NCBI RefSeq assembly: GCF_904846035.1
Contig: NZ_CAJGYT010000001.1
Coordinates: forward strand, 1,674,001 to 1,738,000
From: Psychrobacter aestuarii
Lineage (GTDB): Bacteria > Pseudomonadota > Gammaproteobacteria > Pseudomonadales > Moraxellaceae
Direction of reading: 5' to 3'
Length of the DNA: 64,000 bases
Part shown: one piece after another, positions 9,250-17,496 of the stretch
How positions within the stretch are numbered: position 1 is the first letter of the stretch
Layout of the letters: each line of letters opens with the position of its first letter
The notes under the pieces: model-generated
Database searches by the model: none
What the model was told of the DNA's origin: nothing
What the model saw: the letters and a program-made list of their open reading frames with translations, nothing else
Program-made: the position numbers and the translations under genes

Positions 9250-9897
9250 ATGCCAAAGCATACCCTACAGACGTTGTTTCTTAGCCTGACACTTGCAGCG
9301 GGCGTTTCTTTGACGGCGTGTAATGATTCTGCGCCCGATGCGGTCGATGAGCAGGTCACCGAGACCACAGAGACGCCAGCGGAGCAACAAGAGACCACAA
9401 GCGCACCCGAGGCGGACATGGATGGGGCGACAGCGATTGAGGGCACACCCATACAGTACGATGTCAGCGCATGGCAAGCGCAAGAAGTCACCCCCATCGC
9501 CGCCAGTGATTTGGACGCCATCAAATCGGCCTTTGGTAAAGTCACCAGCACCGATGAAAACAGTCTGGATTACGCGAGCAATCCTGCGACCAAATACCGC
9601 TTTATGGCCGCCGATGCGCCTTACTTGGACATCGTTGATTCAGAGCGTTATCTGGAGCTGGGCTGGTATTACGCCAACCCAACCGACAACGACAAAGAAA
9701 AAGCCATCAGTCAAGACCATGCCAAACACGCCTACACCCTAGCGCGTCAGCTGATGGGTGATGAAGGCGGGCAACTGGTCGCCGATATGCTAAACGGACA
9801 AATCATCAAAAATAAAACCATCGGTGAGCAGCAAGTCGAGCTGGCAAAATGTGAGTTTTATAGCTGTATGCTGATATTTAACAAAGCCACTAGCTAA
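9250..9897 (+). CDS. Putative lipoprotein of unknown function
   Basis: A short charged start and hydrophobic stretch lead to a lipobox (SLTAC, cysteine near residue 24), so it is likely a lipid-anchored envelope protein. A low-complexity acidic linker rich in Thr, Glu, Ala and Pro (about residues 27-60) separates the anchor from a compact domain. That domain includes ATKYRFMAADAPYLDI and two late cysteines (KCEFYSCML). The start is either ATG 9250 or a GTG five codons earlier. Its TAA abuts the ATG of pabC with no gap, so the two are translationally linked. I do not recognise the domain. Confidence 0.75.
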   Translation: MPKHTLQTLFLSLTLAAGVSLTACNDSAPDAVDEQVTETTETPAEQQETTSAPEADMDGATAIEGTPIQYDVSAWQAQEVTPIAASDLDAIKSAFGKVTSTDENSLDYASNPATKYRFMAADAPYLDIVDSERYLELGWYYANPTDNDKEKAISQDHAKHAYTLARQLMGDEGGQLVADMLNGQIIKNKTIGEQQVELAKCEFYSCMLIFNKATS

Positions 9898-10812
9898 ATG
9901 GACATCCAGCGCCGCCGCCTTGATGCCCACTGGCATGCCCTATATCCGTCGTCCGCGCCCATAGAGGCTCATGAGCACTTTGCCATGGACAATCGCGGAC
10001 TGGCGTATGGGGACGGGTTTTTTACCACCATGGCGGTGCAGGCAGGCTTGATAGGCTGGGCAGATTATCACCGTCAGCGCGTGCAGCAGCATGCCGCCGC
10101 ACTAAGCTTACAGGTAGCTACCGATGCGCTGTGGCAAGCAATCAAGGCACAGGCTGAGCAGATGGGTGAGGGCATGCTCAAGCTCATCATCACCCGCGCG
10201 CCGCAGCACGCACGCGGCTATGGCGTCACCCCTGACGCACAGGGCGGCGCGTGGCAGGCATGGCTAAAGAGTATGCCGCATACCCTCGCGCATGAGGGCT
10301 ATCAGCATCTGCCAAACGGACAGCGGGTACTCAAGCAAGCGCCCTGTGCCGCGGTATGTCTACGCGCTCAGCTGGCGTGTCTGCCAGCGCCTCTCGCTGG
10401 ATTAAAAAGCCTCAACTGTCTGGACAATGTGCTTGCCTGCGCAGAGCTTGAGCGAATCAAGGCGACCGATAGTCGTATCGGCGAAGCGCTGGTCAGTGAT
10501 GTCAGCGGACAATGGGTTGAGGGCAGCGCGAGCAATGTCTTTTATCAGTTGCAGCATCACGACGCCGAGCAAGCTGAGCAGTGGTACACGCCGCCCTTGA
10601 CACAATCGGGTGTGGCGGGGGTGATGCGCCAAGTCATCATCGATGGCTATGCAAAAAGCGCACAACCCATCAGTATGCGCGCCCTACATGATGACGACCT
10701 ACCGAACCTACGCGCTCTGTTTTTTTGCAATGCGGTAAAAGGCATCATTCCGATCAGTGCGCTGCATTTGCGGGGTGGGGATGTGCTGGGTTTGGCATCT
10801 GCGGCTTTATAA
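9898..10812 (+). CDS. pabC: Aminodeoxychorismate lyase PabC
   Basis: PLP enzyme of folate synthesis; splits 4-amino-4-deoxychorismate to p-aminobenzoate and pyruvate. The 304 residues belong to the class IV aminotransferase fold: RGLAYGDGFFTTMAV at the N-terminus, the catalytic lysine in LAGLKSLNCLDNVLA, then the GEALVSDVSGQWVEGSASNVFY cofactor block. Its start codon directly follows the stop of the lipoprotein gene. In many gammaproteobacteria pabC is followed directly by mltG and tmk; here two unrelated genes intervene. Confidence 0.93.
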   Translation: MDIQRRRLDAHWHALYPSSAPIEAHEHFAMDNRGLAYGDGFFTTMAVQAGLIGWADYHRQRVQQHAAALSLQVATDALWQAIKAQAEQMGEGMLKLIITRAPQHARGYGVTPDAQGGAWQAWLKSMPHTLAHEGYQHLPNGQRVLKQAPCAAVCLRAQLACLPAPLAGLKSLNCLDNVLACAELERIKATDSRIGEALVSDVSGQWVEGSASNVFYQLQHHDAEQAEQWYTPPLTQSGVAGVMRQVIIDGYAKSAQPISMRALHDDDLPNLRALFFCNAVKGIIPISALHLRGGDVLGLASAAL

Positions 10813-10854
10813 ACCTTATATTGCTCGTCAGTCCCACCGATAGTGTTACCGCGT

Positions 10855-10916
10855 GATCGAAACTGATCGCTTTTTGTGATCTTCTATTGTGCCTGCTCAT
10901 CATCTGATCAAAGATC
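10855..10916. promoter_or_regulatory. Cluster of five GATC sites upstream of the unknown gene at 10941
   Basis: GATC occurs at 10855, 10865, 10878, 10906 and 10913, five in 62 bp, where chance predicts about one per 256 bp. Four are part of TGATC, and the last two form GATCAAAGATC. The cluster ends 25 bp before the start codon of the 10941 gene and so overlaps its likely promoter. The other flanking gene product, the DpnI homologue, recognises GATC. A regulatory role is inference. Confidence 0.5.
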
Positions 10917-10940
10917 TCCTTTTTTAACAAGGAGACTTCT

Positions 10941-11447
10941 ATGCGTTCTACTTACGAAGACACCAGAATCCCGTTACAGCTGCGCCGTTTAATGGTATTT
11001 ACAGAGATTTGCCAGCGTGCAAAAGCCAAACCCGACGAGATGGTGCATTTGTCTTCCTATACCCAGCTGTCACTGGGCGCAGTGTACATCAGCGCATTCA
11101 ATGCCTTTATTGCTTATGGGGGTGTGTTTGAATACGCGCATACCCGCGATGAAGTGGAAGCGCAAGGCATTCAAGTCATACCCAATGATGAAGTGATTAT
11201 GTGCGCCCTAACAACGACCATGACGGCGTTTACCAAACCTGCCCGCCATCCATTACAGCTGCTTTGGTACTGGAATCATTACGTCAAAAACCGTTTGCAT
11301 GAATACGTCGATTCGCACGAGACGCATTTTTTTAAAATCAATGACGAAATTGACTGTGAATATGCGCCGCACCGCTACCATGAACGGCTGATTGCCACCG
11401 TCCATTTGCCGCTATGGGATGATGCGGTTTATCGCCGCGCTTATTGA
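10941..11447 (+). CDS. Hypothetical protein, convergent with the DpnI-family gene
   Basis: The 168-residue soluble protein has a good AAGGAG ribosome binding site. It has a basic N-terminal third (RRLMVFTEICQRAKAK), a middle with small hydrophobic residues (LSLGAVYISAFNAFIAYGG) and an aromatic- and His-rich C-terminal half (LLWYWNHYVKNRLHEYV, HETHFFKI). I see no signal peptide, membrane segment or known motif. Its last 7 bp overlap the end of the endonuclease gene on the other strand. It interrupts the pabC-mltG order together with that gene, so they may have arrived as a unit, but no functional link is shown. Confidence 0.7.
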   Translation: MRSTYEDTRIPLQLRRLMVFTEICQRAKAKPDEMVHLSSYTQLSLGAVYISAFNAFIAYGGVFEYAHTRDEVEAQGIQVIPNDEVIMCALTTTMTAFTKPARHPLQLLWYWNHYVKNRLHEYVDSHETHFFKINDEIDCEYAPHRYHERLIATVHLPLWDDAVYRRAY

Positions 11448-12205
11448 ATTTTTCGATACTGTCCCCGCCCGACAAACTCAATAAACCCTTTATCGCGCAG
11501 TATTTGCAGCTGTTGGCGGATTTTGGCGTGGATGTGCTGATTGTTCGGGTGTTTTTGGCGCAAAGTATCGCTAAAGGCGTACAGGTGCGTGAGTGAAAAG
11601 CGCGCTGGCAGCTGGTCAATACAGCGCCAGACATCGAGCGTCCAGCCACGCGCGGACAAGGACTGCGACTGTAAAAACGTGGTCTGTGCCAGCTGTGCGG
11701 TGACCGATTGCCGTGCGATCACTTGCTTATCTTTGACCAAAAATACCTTGCCCGACTCAGGCACATGGCGCAAATCAATATTGCAGCCGACCCAGCCTGC
11801 GCGCTTTGCTGTCGCGGATAGCGGCTTTCTTTTGATAATGATTTCAGGCGTAAAAAAATGCTTAGGAATGAGCAAAAAATTATTCACAAGGTAATCTTTG
11901 GCATAAGTTAAAAAGAAAAAGCTTGGATTGTCCGCGCTATTGATGCGCGCTATCATCGTCTCGTACGCACCATCGTTGATGACGTGACCGAGTCGGGCTT
12001 GTTTGCTTTTTAGCTCATATTGCGCCGCACACTGCGGGCAGTAAAAATCTGCAACGGGCTGGTTGTTGGCAAAATCATTTAAGCTATCGTGACCGCAATA
12101 CGGGCAGTAGCCATTTTCCCGCACCCACGCTTCACTGAGCACGCGAATGATTTGCGGCTTGGCGCGATAGCGGGCAGCAAGTGCAGTATTAAACATCAAA
12201 TTCAT
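11441..12205 (-). CDS. DpnI-family type IIM restriction endonuclease (Dam-replacing protein)
   Basis: DpnI cuts GATC only when the adenine is methylated; the neisserial homologue is called the Dam-replacing protein. Starting from the ATG at 12205 the protein is 254 residues, the same length as DpnI as I recall it. It aligns from end to end with my memory of DpnI: zinc cysteines C34, C37, C56 and C59 (CPYC, CPQC), the PD-(D/E)XK site D53, E64 and K66 (ADFY, YELKSK), the blocks INDGAYETM, PSFFFLTY and RKPLSATAKRAGW, and a C-terminal winged helix ending KIRQQLQILRDKGFIEF. All key residues are intact, so it is probably active. No methyltransferase is adjacent, as expected for this type. An earlier start (12223) would add six unconserved residues. 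Confidence 0.93.
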   Translation of the reverse strand: MNLMFNTALAARYRAKPQIIRVLSEAWVRENGYCPYCGHDSLNDFANNQPVADFYCPQCAAQYELKSKQARLGHVINDGAYETMIARINSADNPSFFFLTYAKDYLVNNFLLIPKHFFTPEIIIKRKPLSATAKRAGWVGCNIDLRHVPESGKVFLVKDKQVIARQSVTAQLAQTTFLQSQSLSARGWTLDVWRCIDQLPARFSLTHLYAFSDTLRQKHPNNQHIHAKIRQQLQILRDKGFIEFVGRGQYRKIQ

Positions 12206-12338
12206 AGTCGTATGCCCAAGCAATCATCAAAATCTTCGTCCTTATGCGTCAGCACAAATGACAATGGTAAAGCAAACCTTATTGAAAAACCCACGGTACA
12301 ATGCTAAATTCTAGCAAACTTCTGCCCTGCGAGTTGCC

Positions 12339-13529
12339 ATGAGCAAACCAAACGCTGACAAACCTTCCTCGAAATCCAAACCTAAGAACGCACAGGCGGA
12401 CAAAGCCCGTGCTACGGACATCTCATTGATTAACGGTAAGCAAAAGCCACGACGCTACAAAAAAAGTGACGTCTCATTTTTTATGCAGCGCGGCTATCAG
12501 ATACTCTTGGTACTCGGCTTAATCGCCGCCTTTGTCTTATTTATGATTTATCAGACCTTGTTTGGACGCATCAGTCAGCCAGAAACCATGGTGACTATCG
12601 AGCAGGGCGATACCTATTATGGGCTCTTGCCAGACTGGCAGCCAGTGACGCTGTTTTCGCCCACCATTGCCAAGATGTACATCAAGGCGACCATCAATGC
12701 GCCTTTGCACGCCGGTATCTACAAGCTGCCTGAAAATCCAAGCCTTGTCGAAACCTTGCACGTCCTAGAGCAAGGGGCGGAAGTGGCGATGGTAAAGGTG
12801 CAGATTATTGAAGGCAAAACCGCAAAAGACTTGTATCAGACGCTGCGCGACACCAAAGGCATCGAAAAAGAAATCTTTACCACCGATAATGTCGGTAACA
12901 ATGATATTGCAAGCGCGCTCGACTTGGCAGGGGTATTGCCTGAGCGCGTGCTGAGCAGTAGTGATGATATTGTCAATCACAACCTAGAAGGCTGGTTCGC
13001 CCCTGACACTTATTATTACGGCGAGGGCGCAAGCGACAAACAAATCCTGACCGACTTGTACAAGCGTCAGCAGCAGACCTTGACCGAAGCATGGGAAGGG
13101 CGCGATAAGGACTTGCCGTACGACAGCCCGTATGAGGCGCTGATTATGGCATCGATTATCGAAAAAGAAACCAGCGTGCCCGACGAGCGTCCCTTGGTCG
13201 CTGCGGTATTTATCAACCGTTTAGAAAAAGGCATGCGCATGCAAACTGACCCGACCATCATCTATGGTATGGGCGCACGCTATGATGGCAATATCCGCCG
13301 CCGCGATATTGACGAGACCACGTCGTACAATACCTATCAAATCGATGGTCTGCCGCCAACACCGATTGCCCTACCATCGGCGGAGTCTATCAAGGCCGCG
13401 ATGCATCCTGCGGACAGTGATGCGCTGTATTTTGTGGCGACGGGTAATGGCGGGCACAAATTCACCAATAGCCTAAACGAGCACAACCGCGCCGTACAAG
13501 AGTATCTCAAAGTCATCCGCAATAAATAA
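12339..13529 (+). CDS. mltG: Endolytic murein transglycosylase MltG
   Basis: Inner-membrane enzyme that cuts nascent glycan strands and so sets their length. The 396 residues comprise a long basic, lysine-rich cytoplasmic tail (about 1-50), one membrane helix (YQILLVLGLIAAFVLFMIYQ), a LysM-like stretch and the YceG catalytic domain. The catalytic glutamate is in ASIIEKETSVPDERP, followed by VFINRLEKGMRMQTDPTIIYGMG. The basic tail is longer than in E. coli. The gene is separated from tmk by 90 bp that contain a possible terminator. Confidence 0.94.
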   Translation: MSKPNADKPSSKSKPKNAQADKARATDISLINGKQKPRRYKKSDVSFFMQRGYQILLVLGLIAAFVLFMIYQTLFGRISQPETMVTIEQGDTYYGLLPDWQPVTLFSPTIAKMYIKATINAPLHAGIYKLPENPSLVETLHVLEQGAEVAMVKVQIIEGKTAKDLYQTLRDTKGIEKEIFTTDNVGNNDIASALDLAGVLPERVLSSSDDIVNHNLEGWFAPDTYYYGEGASDKQILTDLYKRQQQTLTEAWEGRDKDLPYDSPYEALIMASIIEKETSVPDERPLVAAVFINRLEKGMRMQTDPTIIYGMGARYDGNIRRRDIDETTSYNTYQIDGLPPTPIALPSAESIKAAMHPADSDALYFVATGNGGHKFTNSLNEHNRAVQEYLKVIRNK

Positions 13530-13550
13530 GTAAGGCGTAGCATCCGTACA

Positions 13551-13590
13551 GGCAGCATCAAGTACCCCTTGAGCGCTGCCGTTTTGTTTT
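13551..13590 (+). terminator. Hairpin between mltG and tmk
   Basis: GGCAGC (13551-13556) pairs with GCTGCC (13575-13580). An inner TCAAG/CTTGA stem lies between them, and GTTTTGTTTT follows. It looks like a terminator or attenuator inside what is usually one operon, suggesting partial uncoupling of tmk from mltG. Confidence 0.55.
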
Positions 13591-13619
13591 GCGCTTTACT
13601 CACAATATAAGGCAGTATC

Positions 13620-14282
13620 ATGACCGTAGCCACGCCGCATCAGACAAGCCCCGTGCCGCATACCCAAGGGCGTTTTATCAGCTTTGAAGGGACAGAAGGG
13701 GTGGGCAAGACCACCGCTATAGAGCGTCTGTGCGCGCGTCTCGACGCCCTAGGCATTGAGTATGTACGCACCCGCGAACCAGGCGGCAGCACGTTTGCTG
13801 AGACGCTGCGTGCGATACTGCTTGACCCGCAGACCGACATCACTGACGATACCGAGCTGCTGCTGCTGTTCGCGGCGCGCTGTGACCATATCGCACAAGT
13901 GATTTTGCCAGCGCTTGCACGTGGAGCGTGGGTCATCTGTGACCGTTTTGTTGACTCTACCATTGCCTATCAAGGCTATGGCCGCGCGCACAACGACCCC
14001 GAGGTACAAGCAAAAATCACCCAGCTGACCGCGCAGTTTGTGCCGCGTCAGCCCGACGTCACGTTTTGGCTGGATTTACCGATTGAAGAGGGCATGCGCC
14101 GTGCGGGCAAGCGCGGGGCGGCGGATCGATTTGAGCAAGAGGCGATGGATTTTTTTGCGCGTGTGCGTGAGGGGTTTGAGGCGTGTCATGCGGCTGCGCC
14201 TGAGCGCATCGTACGCATCGACGCCGCAGGTGATGCCGATACGGTCAGTCAGCGTATCTGGCAGCAGCTGGGCATGTCTTAG
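13620..14282 (+). CDS. tmk: Thymidylate kinase Tmk
   Basis: Phosphorylates dTMP to dTDP. The 220 residues show the P-loop FEGTEGVGKTTAI, the dTMP-binding REPGGS, and the DR motif in VICDRFVDSTIAYQGYG, followed by the lid region with RAGKRGAADRFEQE. In E. coli holB follows tmk; here the next gene is amtB on the other strand, so the synteny ends. Confidence 0.96.
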   Translation: MTVATPHQTSPVPHTQGRFISFEGTEGVGKTTAIERLCARLDALGIEYVRTREPGGSTFAETLRAILLDPQTDITDDTELLLLFAARCDHIAQVILPALARGAWVICDRFVDSTIAYQGYGRAHNDPEVQAKITQLTAQFVPRQPDVTFWLDLPIEEGMRRAGKRGAADRFEQEAMDFFARVREGFEACHAAAPERIVRIDAAGDADTVSQRIWQQLGMS

Positions 14283-14311
14283 CAGGTGCATCTGACCCAA
14301 AGGGGTGGGTC

Positions 14312-14353
14312 AAAAAAAACAGCATACCCGCATCAAAGCAGATGCGGGCATGC
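14312..14353 (-). terminator. Terminator after amtB
   Basis: CCCGCATC (14327-14334) and GATGCGGG (14341-14348) form a perfect 8-bp stem with a 6-base loop. It is extended by GCAT/ATGC across one mismatch and preceded on the plus strand by eight A (a U run for the minus strand). It also lies 30-70 bp past tmk. Confidence 0.8.
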
Positions 14354-14390
14354 AAGATAGGTCGTACTACGGCTTATGTGTAAAGCCTGA

Positions 14391-15644
14391 TTAGCGGGTA
14401 AACTCAGGGTAGGCTTCTTGACCACATTCTGACAAGTCCGCGCCTTCATACTCTTCAGCTTCACTGATACGTAGACCGACCACCGCTTTTAAAATGCCCC
14501 AAACGATGATACTGGTGACAAAGACCCACACAAAGATGACCACAGCGCCCAGCAACTGACCGCCAAAGGTCGCATCGCTGTTGGTAATCGGTACCAGCAT
14601 CAGACCGAGCAGACCACAGACGCCATGCACCGAAATCGCACCGACAGGGTCATCGAGCTTGAGCTTATCCAGCGCCAGGATAGAGAAGACAACGAGCACG
14701 CCCGCCACCATACCGAACACCGTTGCCAATAGGGGCGTTGGGGTTAACGGCTCCGCAGTAATCGCCACCAGACCGGCCAGCACACCGTTTAACAGCATGG
14801 TCAAATCCGCACGACCAAAGATTAAGCGCGCTGTGATGAGTGCCGCAATCGCACCACCAGCCGCCGCAGCATTGGTATTTAAGAACACCATGGCGACCGA
14901 GTTGGCACTGCTCACGTCTGCCAGTTTTAGCACCGAGCCGCCGTTAAAGCCGAACCAGCCGAGCCATAGGATAAAGGTACCGAGCGTCGCTAAAGGTAAG
15001 TTTGCACCAGGAATCGCACGCGCTGCACCCGAGGCGGTGTATTTACCGCGACGTGGACCGAGTAGCAAGACGCCAGTCAATGCGGCAGTCGCACCTGCCA
15101 TATGCACAATGCCTGAGCCTGCAAAGTCTGAGAAGTTCAGCTCACCGATAAGCGGTACGGCTTTACCGCCCCATGTCCATGCGCCTTCAATCGGATAAAT
15201 AAAACCTGTCATCACCACCGCAAAGGCAAAGAATACCCACAGCTTCATACGCTCAGCCACCGCCCCTGAGACGATAGACATACAGGTTGCGACGAACACC
15301 ACTTGAAAAAAGAAATCGGAGGCTTGCGAGTATACCGCATCGCCATTAAAGCCGTTTTCCGCCGCTTGGCTTAGTGCGTCAGGTACGAGTGACTCACCGC
15401 CTGCGATGCCTGAGAGCAGCAGCGAGCCGTCGTACATAAAGTAATAACCGCAGAGTAGGTACATTGAGCAGGCAATGGCGAACAGCCCAACGTTTTTGGT
15501 TAAAATTTCGGTGGTGTTTTTAGCACGTACCAAGCCTGCTTCGAGCATGGCAAATCCCGCCGCCATCCACATCACTAAAGCGCCACAAACCAAAAAATAA
15601 AATGTGTTCAATGCATATTGCATCTCAAAAATTTGACTTTGCAT
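14391..15644 (-). CDS. amtB: Ammonium transporter AmtB
   Basis: Channel-like inner-membrane protein for ammonium uptake, gated by the PII protein GlnK. The 417 residues contain about eleven membrane helices starting at LNTFYFLVCGALVMWM. The conserved DFAGSGIVHMAGA block has the first pore histidine, and AISVHGVCGLLGL the second. A strong AAGGGGGA ribosome binding site precedes the ATG. It lies 74 bp downstream of glnK on the same strand, the universal glnK-amtB arrangement. Confidence 0.96.
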   Translation of the reverse strand: MQSQIFEMQYALNTFYFLVCGALVMWMAAGFAMLEAGLVRAKNTTEILTKNVGLFAIACSMYLLCGYYFMYDGSLLLSGIAGGESLVPDALSQAAENGFNGDAVYSQASDFFFQVVFVATCMSIVSGAVAERMKLWVFFAFAVVMTGFIYPIEGAWTWGGKAVPLIGELNFSDFAGSGIVHMAGATAALTGVLLLGPRRGKYTASGAARAIPGANLPLATLGTFILWLGWFGFNGGSVLKLADVSSANSVAMVFLNTNAAAAGGAIAALITARLIFGRADLTMLLNGVLAGLVAITAEPLTPTPLLATVFGMVAGVLVVFSILALDKLKLDDPVGAISVHGVCGLLGLMLVPITNSDATFGGQLLGAVVIFVWVFVTSIIVWGILKAVVGLRISEAEEYEGADLSECGQEAYPEFTR

Positions 15645-15718
15645 CTAAATTCCCCCTTGAATTGACAATGCAGGTATATGTAGGACAGCGCGTATCGAGC
15701 GAGCCGCGCTGTTAGCGC

Positions 15719-16069
<351 letters not shown>

Positions 16070-16106
16070 TTATAATGAGTGACATCGCAAGCTGCTGCAT
16101 GCGTTT

Positions 16107-16121
16107 TGGTGCAGCGCACCA
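16107..16121. repeat. Palindrome/hairpin in the glnK leader
   Basis: TGGTGC-AGC-GCACCA is a perfect 6-bp inverted repeat with a 3-base centre, 50-64 bp upstream of the glnK start and just downstream of the predicted transcription start. It has the half-sites of an NtrC site but in inverted order, so I treat it as a leader hairpin or an unknown operator. Confidence 0.45.
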
Positions 16122-16143
16122 TTATTATGCATACCATCTATGT

Positions 16144-16160
16144 ATCAAAAACTGTGCCAA
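16144..16160 (-). promoter_or_regulatory. Sigma54-like promoter for glnK-amtB
   Basis: On the minus strand TTGGCACAGTTTTTGAT matches the RpoN consensus TGGCACG-N4-TTGC at every fixed -24 position but the last base, with correct spacing. The -12 GC reads GA. Nitrogen operons commonly use this promoter class. The mismatch at -12 lowers certainty. Confidence 0.45.
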
Positions 16161-16464
16161 ACACACACAAGGGGGTATGGTGCTGGTCGTTATCAATACA
16201 GAGAATGGATAATCGCATAATGCTTAGCGCTGCGTTTTAAAAAAAGATATTTGTCCACTAAAATTTGCAGCATGCCGCCTTTATGAGCGGCAGTGCCACA
16301 GGTGCCAAAGGCACAAAACCCCTTCATTATAACCAAATAATCTTAAGTTTAGGACGCTGTTCCTGTGATGTTTTGCTAACACTGCTGCCCGCGCTATTCG
16401 CTGATAACACGGGCAGTGCTGCGGTTTTTTATCAAAGCTTGCCTAAAAATATGCATTTTTTTAA

Positions 16465-16512
16465 GTCAAAAAAAATCGCCGTCATCCTTGATAGATAAAG
16501 GATGACGGCGAT
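16465..16512 (-). terminator. Strong terminator after usp
   Basis: A perfect 15-bp stem, ATCGCCGTCATCCTT (16475-16489) with its complement at 16498-16512, and an 8-base loop are followed on the minus strand by a run of U. It ends the sulP-usp unit. Confidence 0.9.
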
Positions 16513-16544
16513 AAGGGTACGCTAGGCTTTATAGCGCCTCGCAA

Positions 16545-17399
16545 TCAGAACTTTGGAAACAACAGATATGGGGTTTGTACGCAGTCGAGCAGTTTTTTTG
16601 TATCACTGCCTTGTAACAACTCACGCAAGCGCGATTGTCCAAACGCGCCACTCATCAATAAACCAATATTATGTTCGGCTTGATAGTAGCTAAGAGCAGC
16701 ACTGACGTCGCGCGAATCCATAAGCTGGCGCTTACAGCGGATGCCCGCTTGTCTTAGGCGGGCGTAGGCTTCACGCAGCGCATCGCAGTTTTCTGTGGTT
16801 TCTTTGCCCACCATCACGATATGGATGGTCATGGTGCGCACCAATGGGGTTTTGCACAGCCAATTGAGCATTTTGTGAGCAGTGACGCGGTTATCAAACG
16901 CGAATAATGCCTCACTTGGGGGCGAAAATGGTGCATGCGTCACCAAAATGGGGCAGTGGCTAGAGCGTACCAGCTCACTGAGCGCCACTTTACAGGCCAC
17001 ATGATGACCGATAACCATCAGCTGTGCTTTATCATCGATATAGTCAATACTCTTGCCCAGCGTTTCGTGGCGGTAGAGGGTATAGACGCTTTGTTTGTGC
17101 AGCTGCTGCTCGCAATAGCTGCTCGCTTGACGCAGTAGGATTTTGCCTTGGGTTTTTAGCTCGCAGCTGGTCAGGTGCTCTTGGTTGGTAAACTGATCGA
17201 GCAGATAGCTTTCATCGTCGATGTTTAGGCAGCCTGAATAGTTGATGGCGCTTTTTTGATGCACGTTCGGCATGGCGTACAGCAGCCCAATCGATGCCTG
17301 TAGTCGCGACGATGCCCACATGCTGGCATCGAGTACCGCTTGCACATGCTCAGGACAGTCCAGACAGGCAATCACGCTGTTGGGTTTTAAGTTACTCAT
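16545..17399 (-). CDS. Tandem universal stress protein (UspA family)
   Basis: The 284-residue cytoplasmic protein is built from two Usp domains (about 1-150 and 160-284). The second keeps the phosphate-loop-like end GAFGQSRLRELLQGSDT followed by PYLLFPK, and the first has LMVIGHHVACKVALSELVRSSHCPILVTHAP. It is 98 bp downstream of sulP on the same strand. The SulP-Usp pairing is common in bacteria and suggests a role tied to anion or bicarbonate transport stress; the ligand is unknown. Confidence 0.85.
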   Translation of the reverse strand: MSNLKPNSVIACLDCPEHVQAVLDASMWASSRLQASIGLLYAMPNVHQKSAINYSGCLNIDDESYLLDQFTNQEHLTSCELKTQGKILLRQASSYCEQQLHKQSVYTLYRHETLGKSIDYIDDKAQLMVIGHHVACKVALSELVRSSHCPILVTHAPFSPPSEALFAFDNRVTAHKMLNWLCKTPLVRTMTIHIVMVGKETTENCDALREAYARLRQAGIRCKRQLMDSRDVSAALSYYQAEHNIGLLMSGAFGQSRLRELLQGSDTKKLLDCVQTPYLLFPKF

Positions 17400-17496
17400 A
17401 ACACCACCGCATCCTATGACAATACCACTGACGAAAATTCAGGGAAAAACGCGCTGTCACAAGCAGCCCTCCTCCCTGAGTATCCAAACACGCTGA

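Noticed and set aside
16107-16121. NtrC binding site
   Set aside because: Half-sites are present but in the reverse order of the NtrC consensus (GGTGC...GCACC rather than GCACC...GGTGC).
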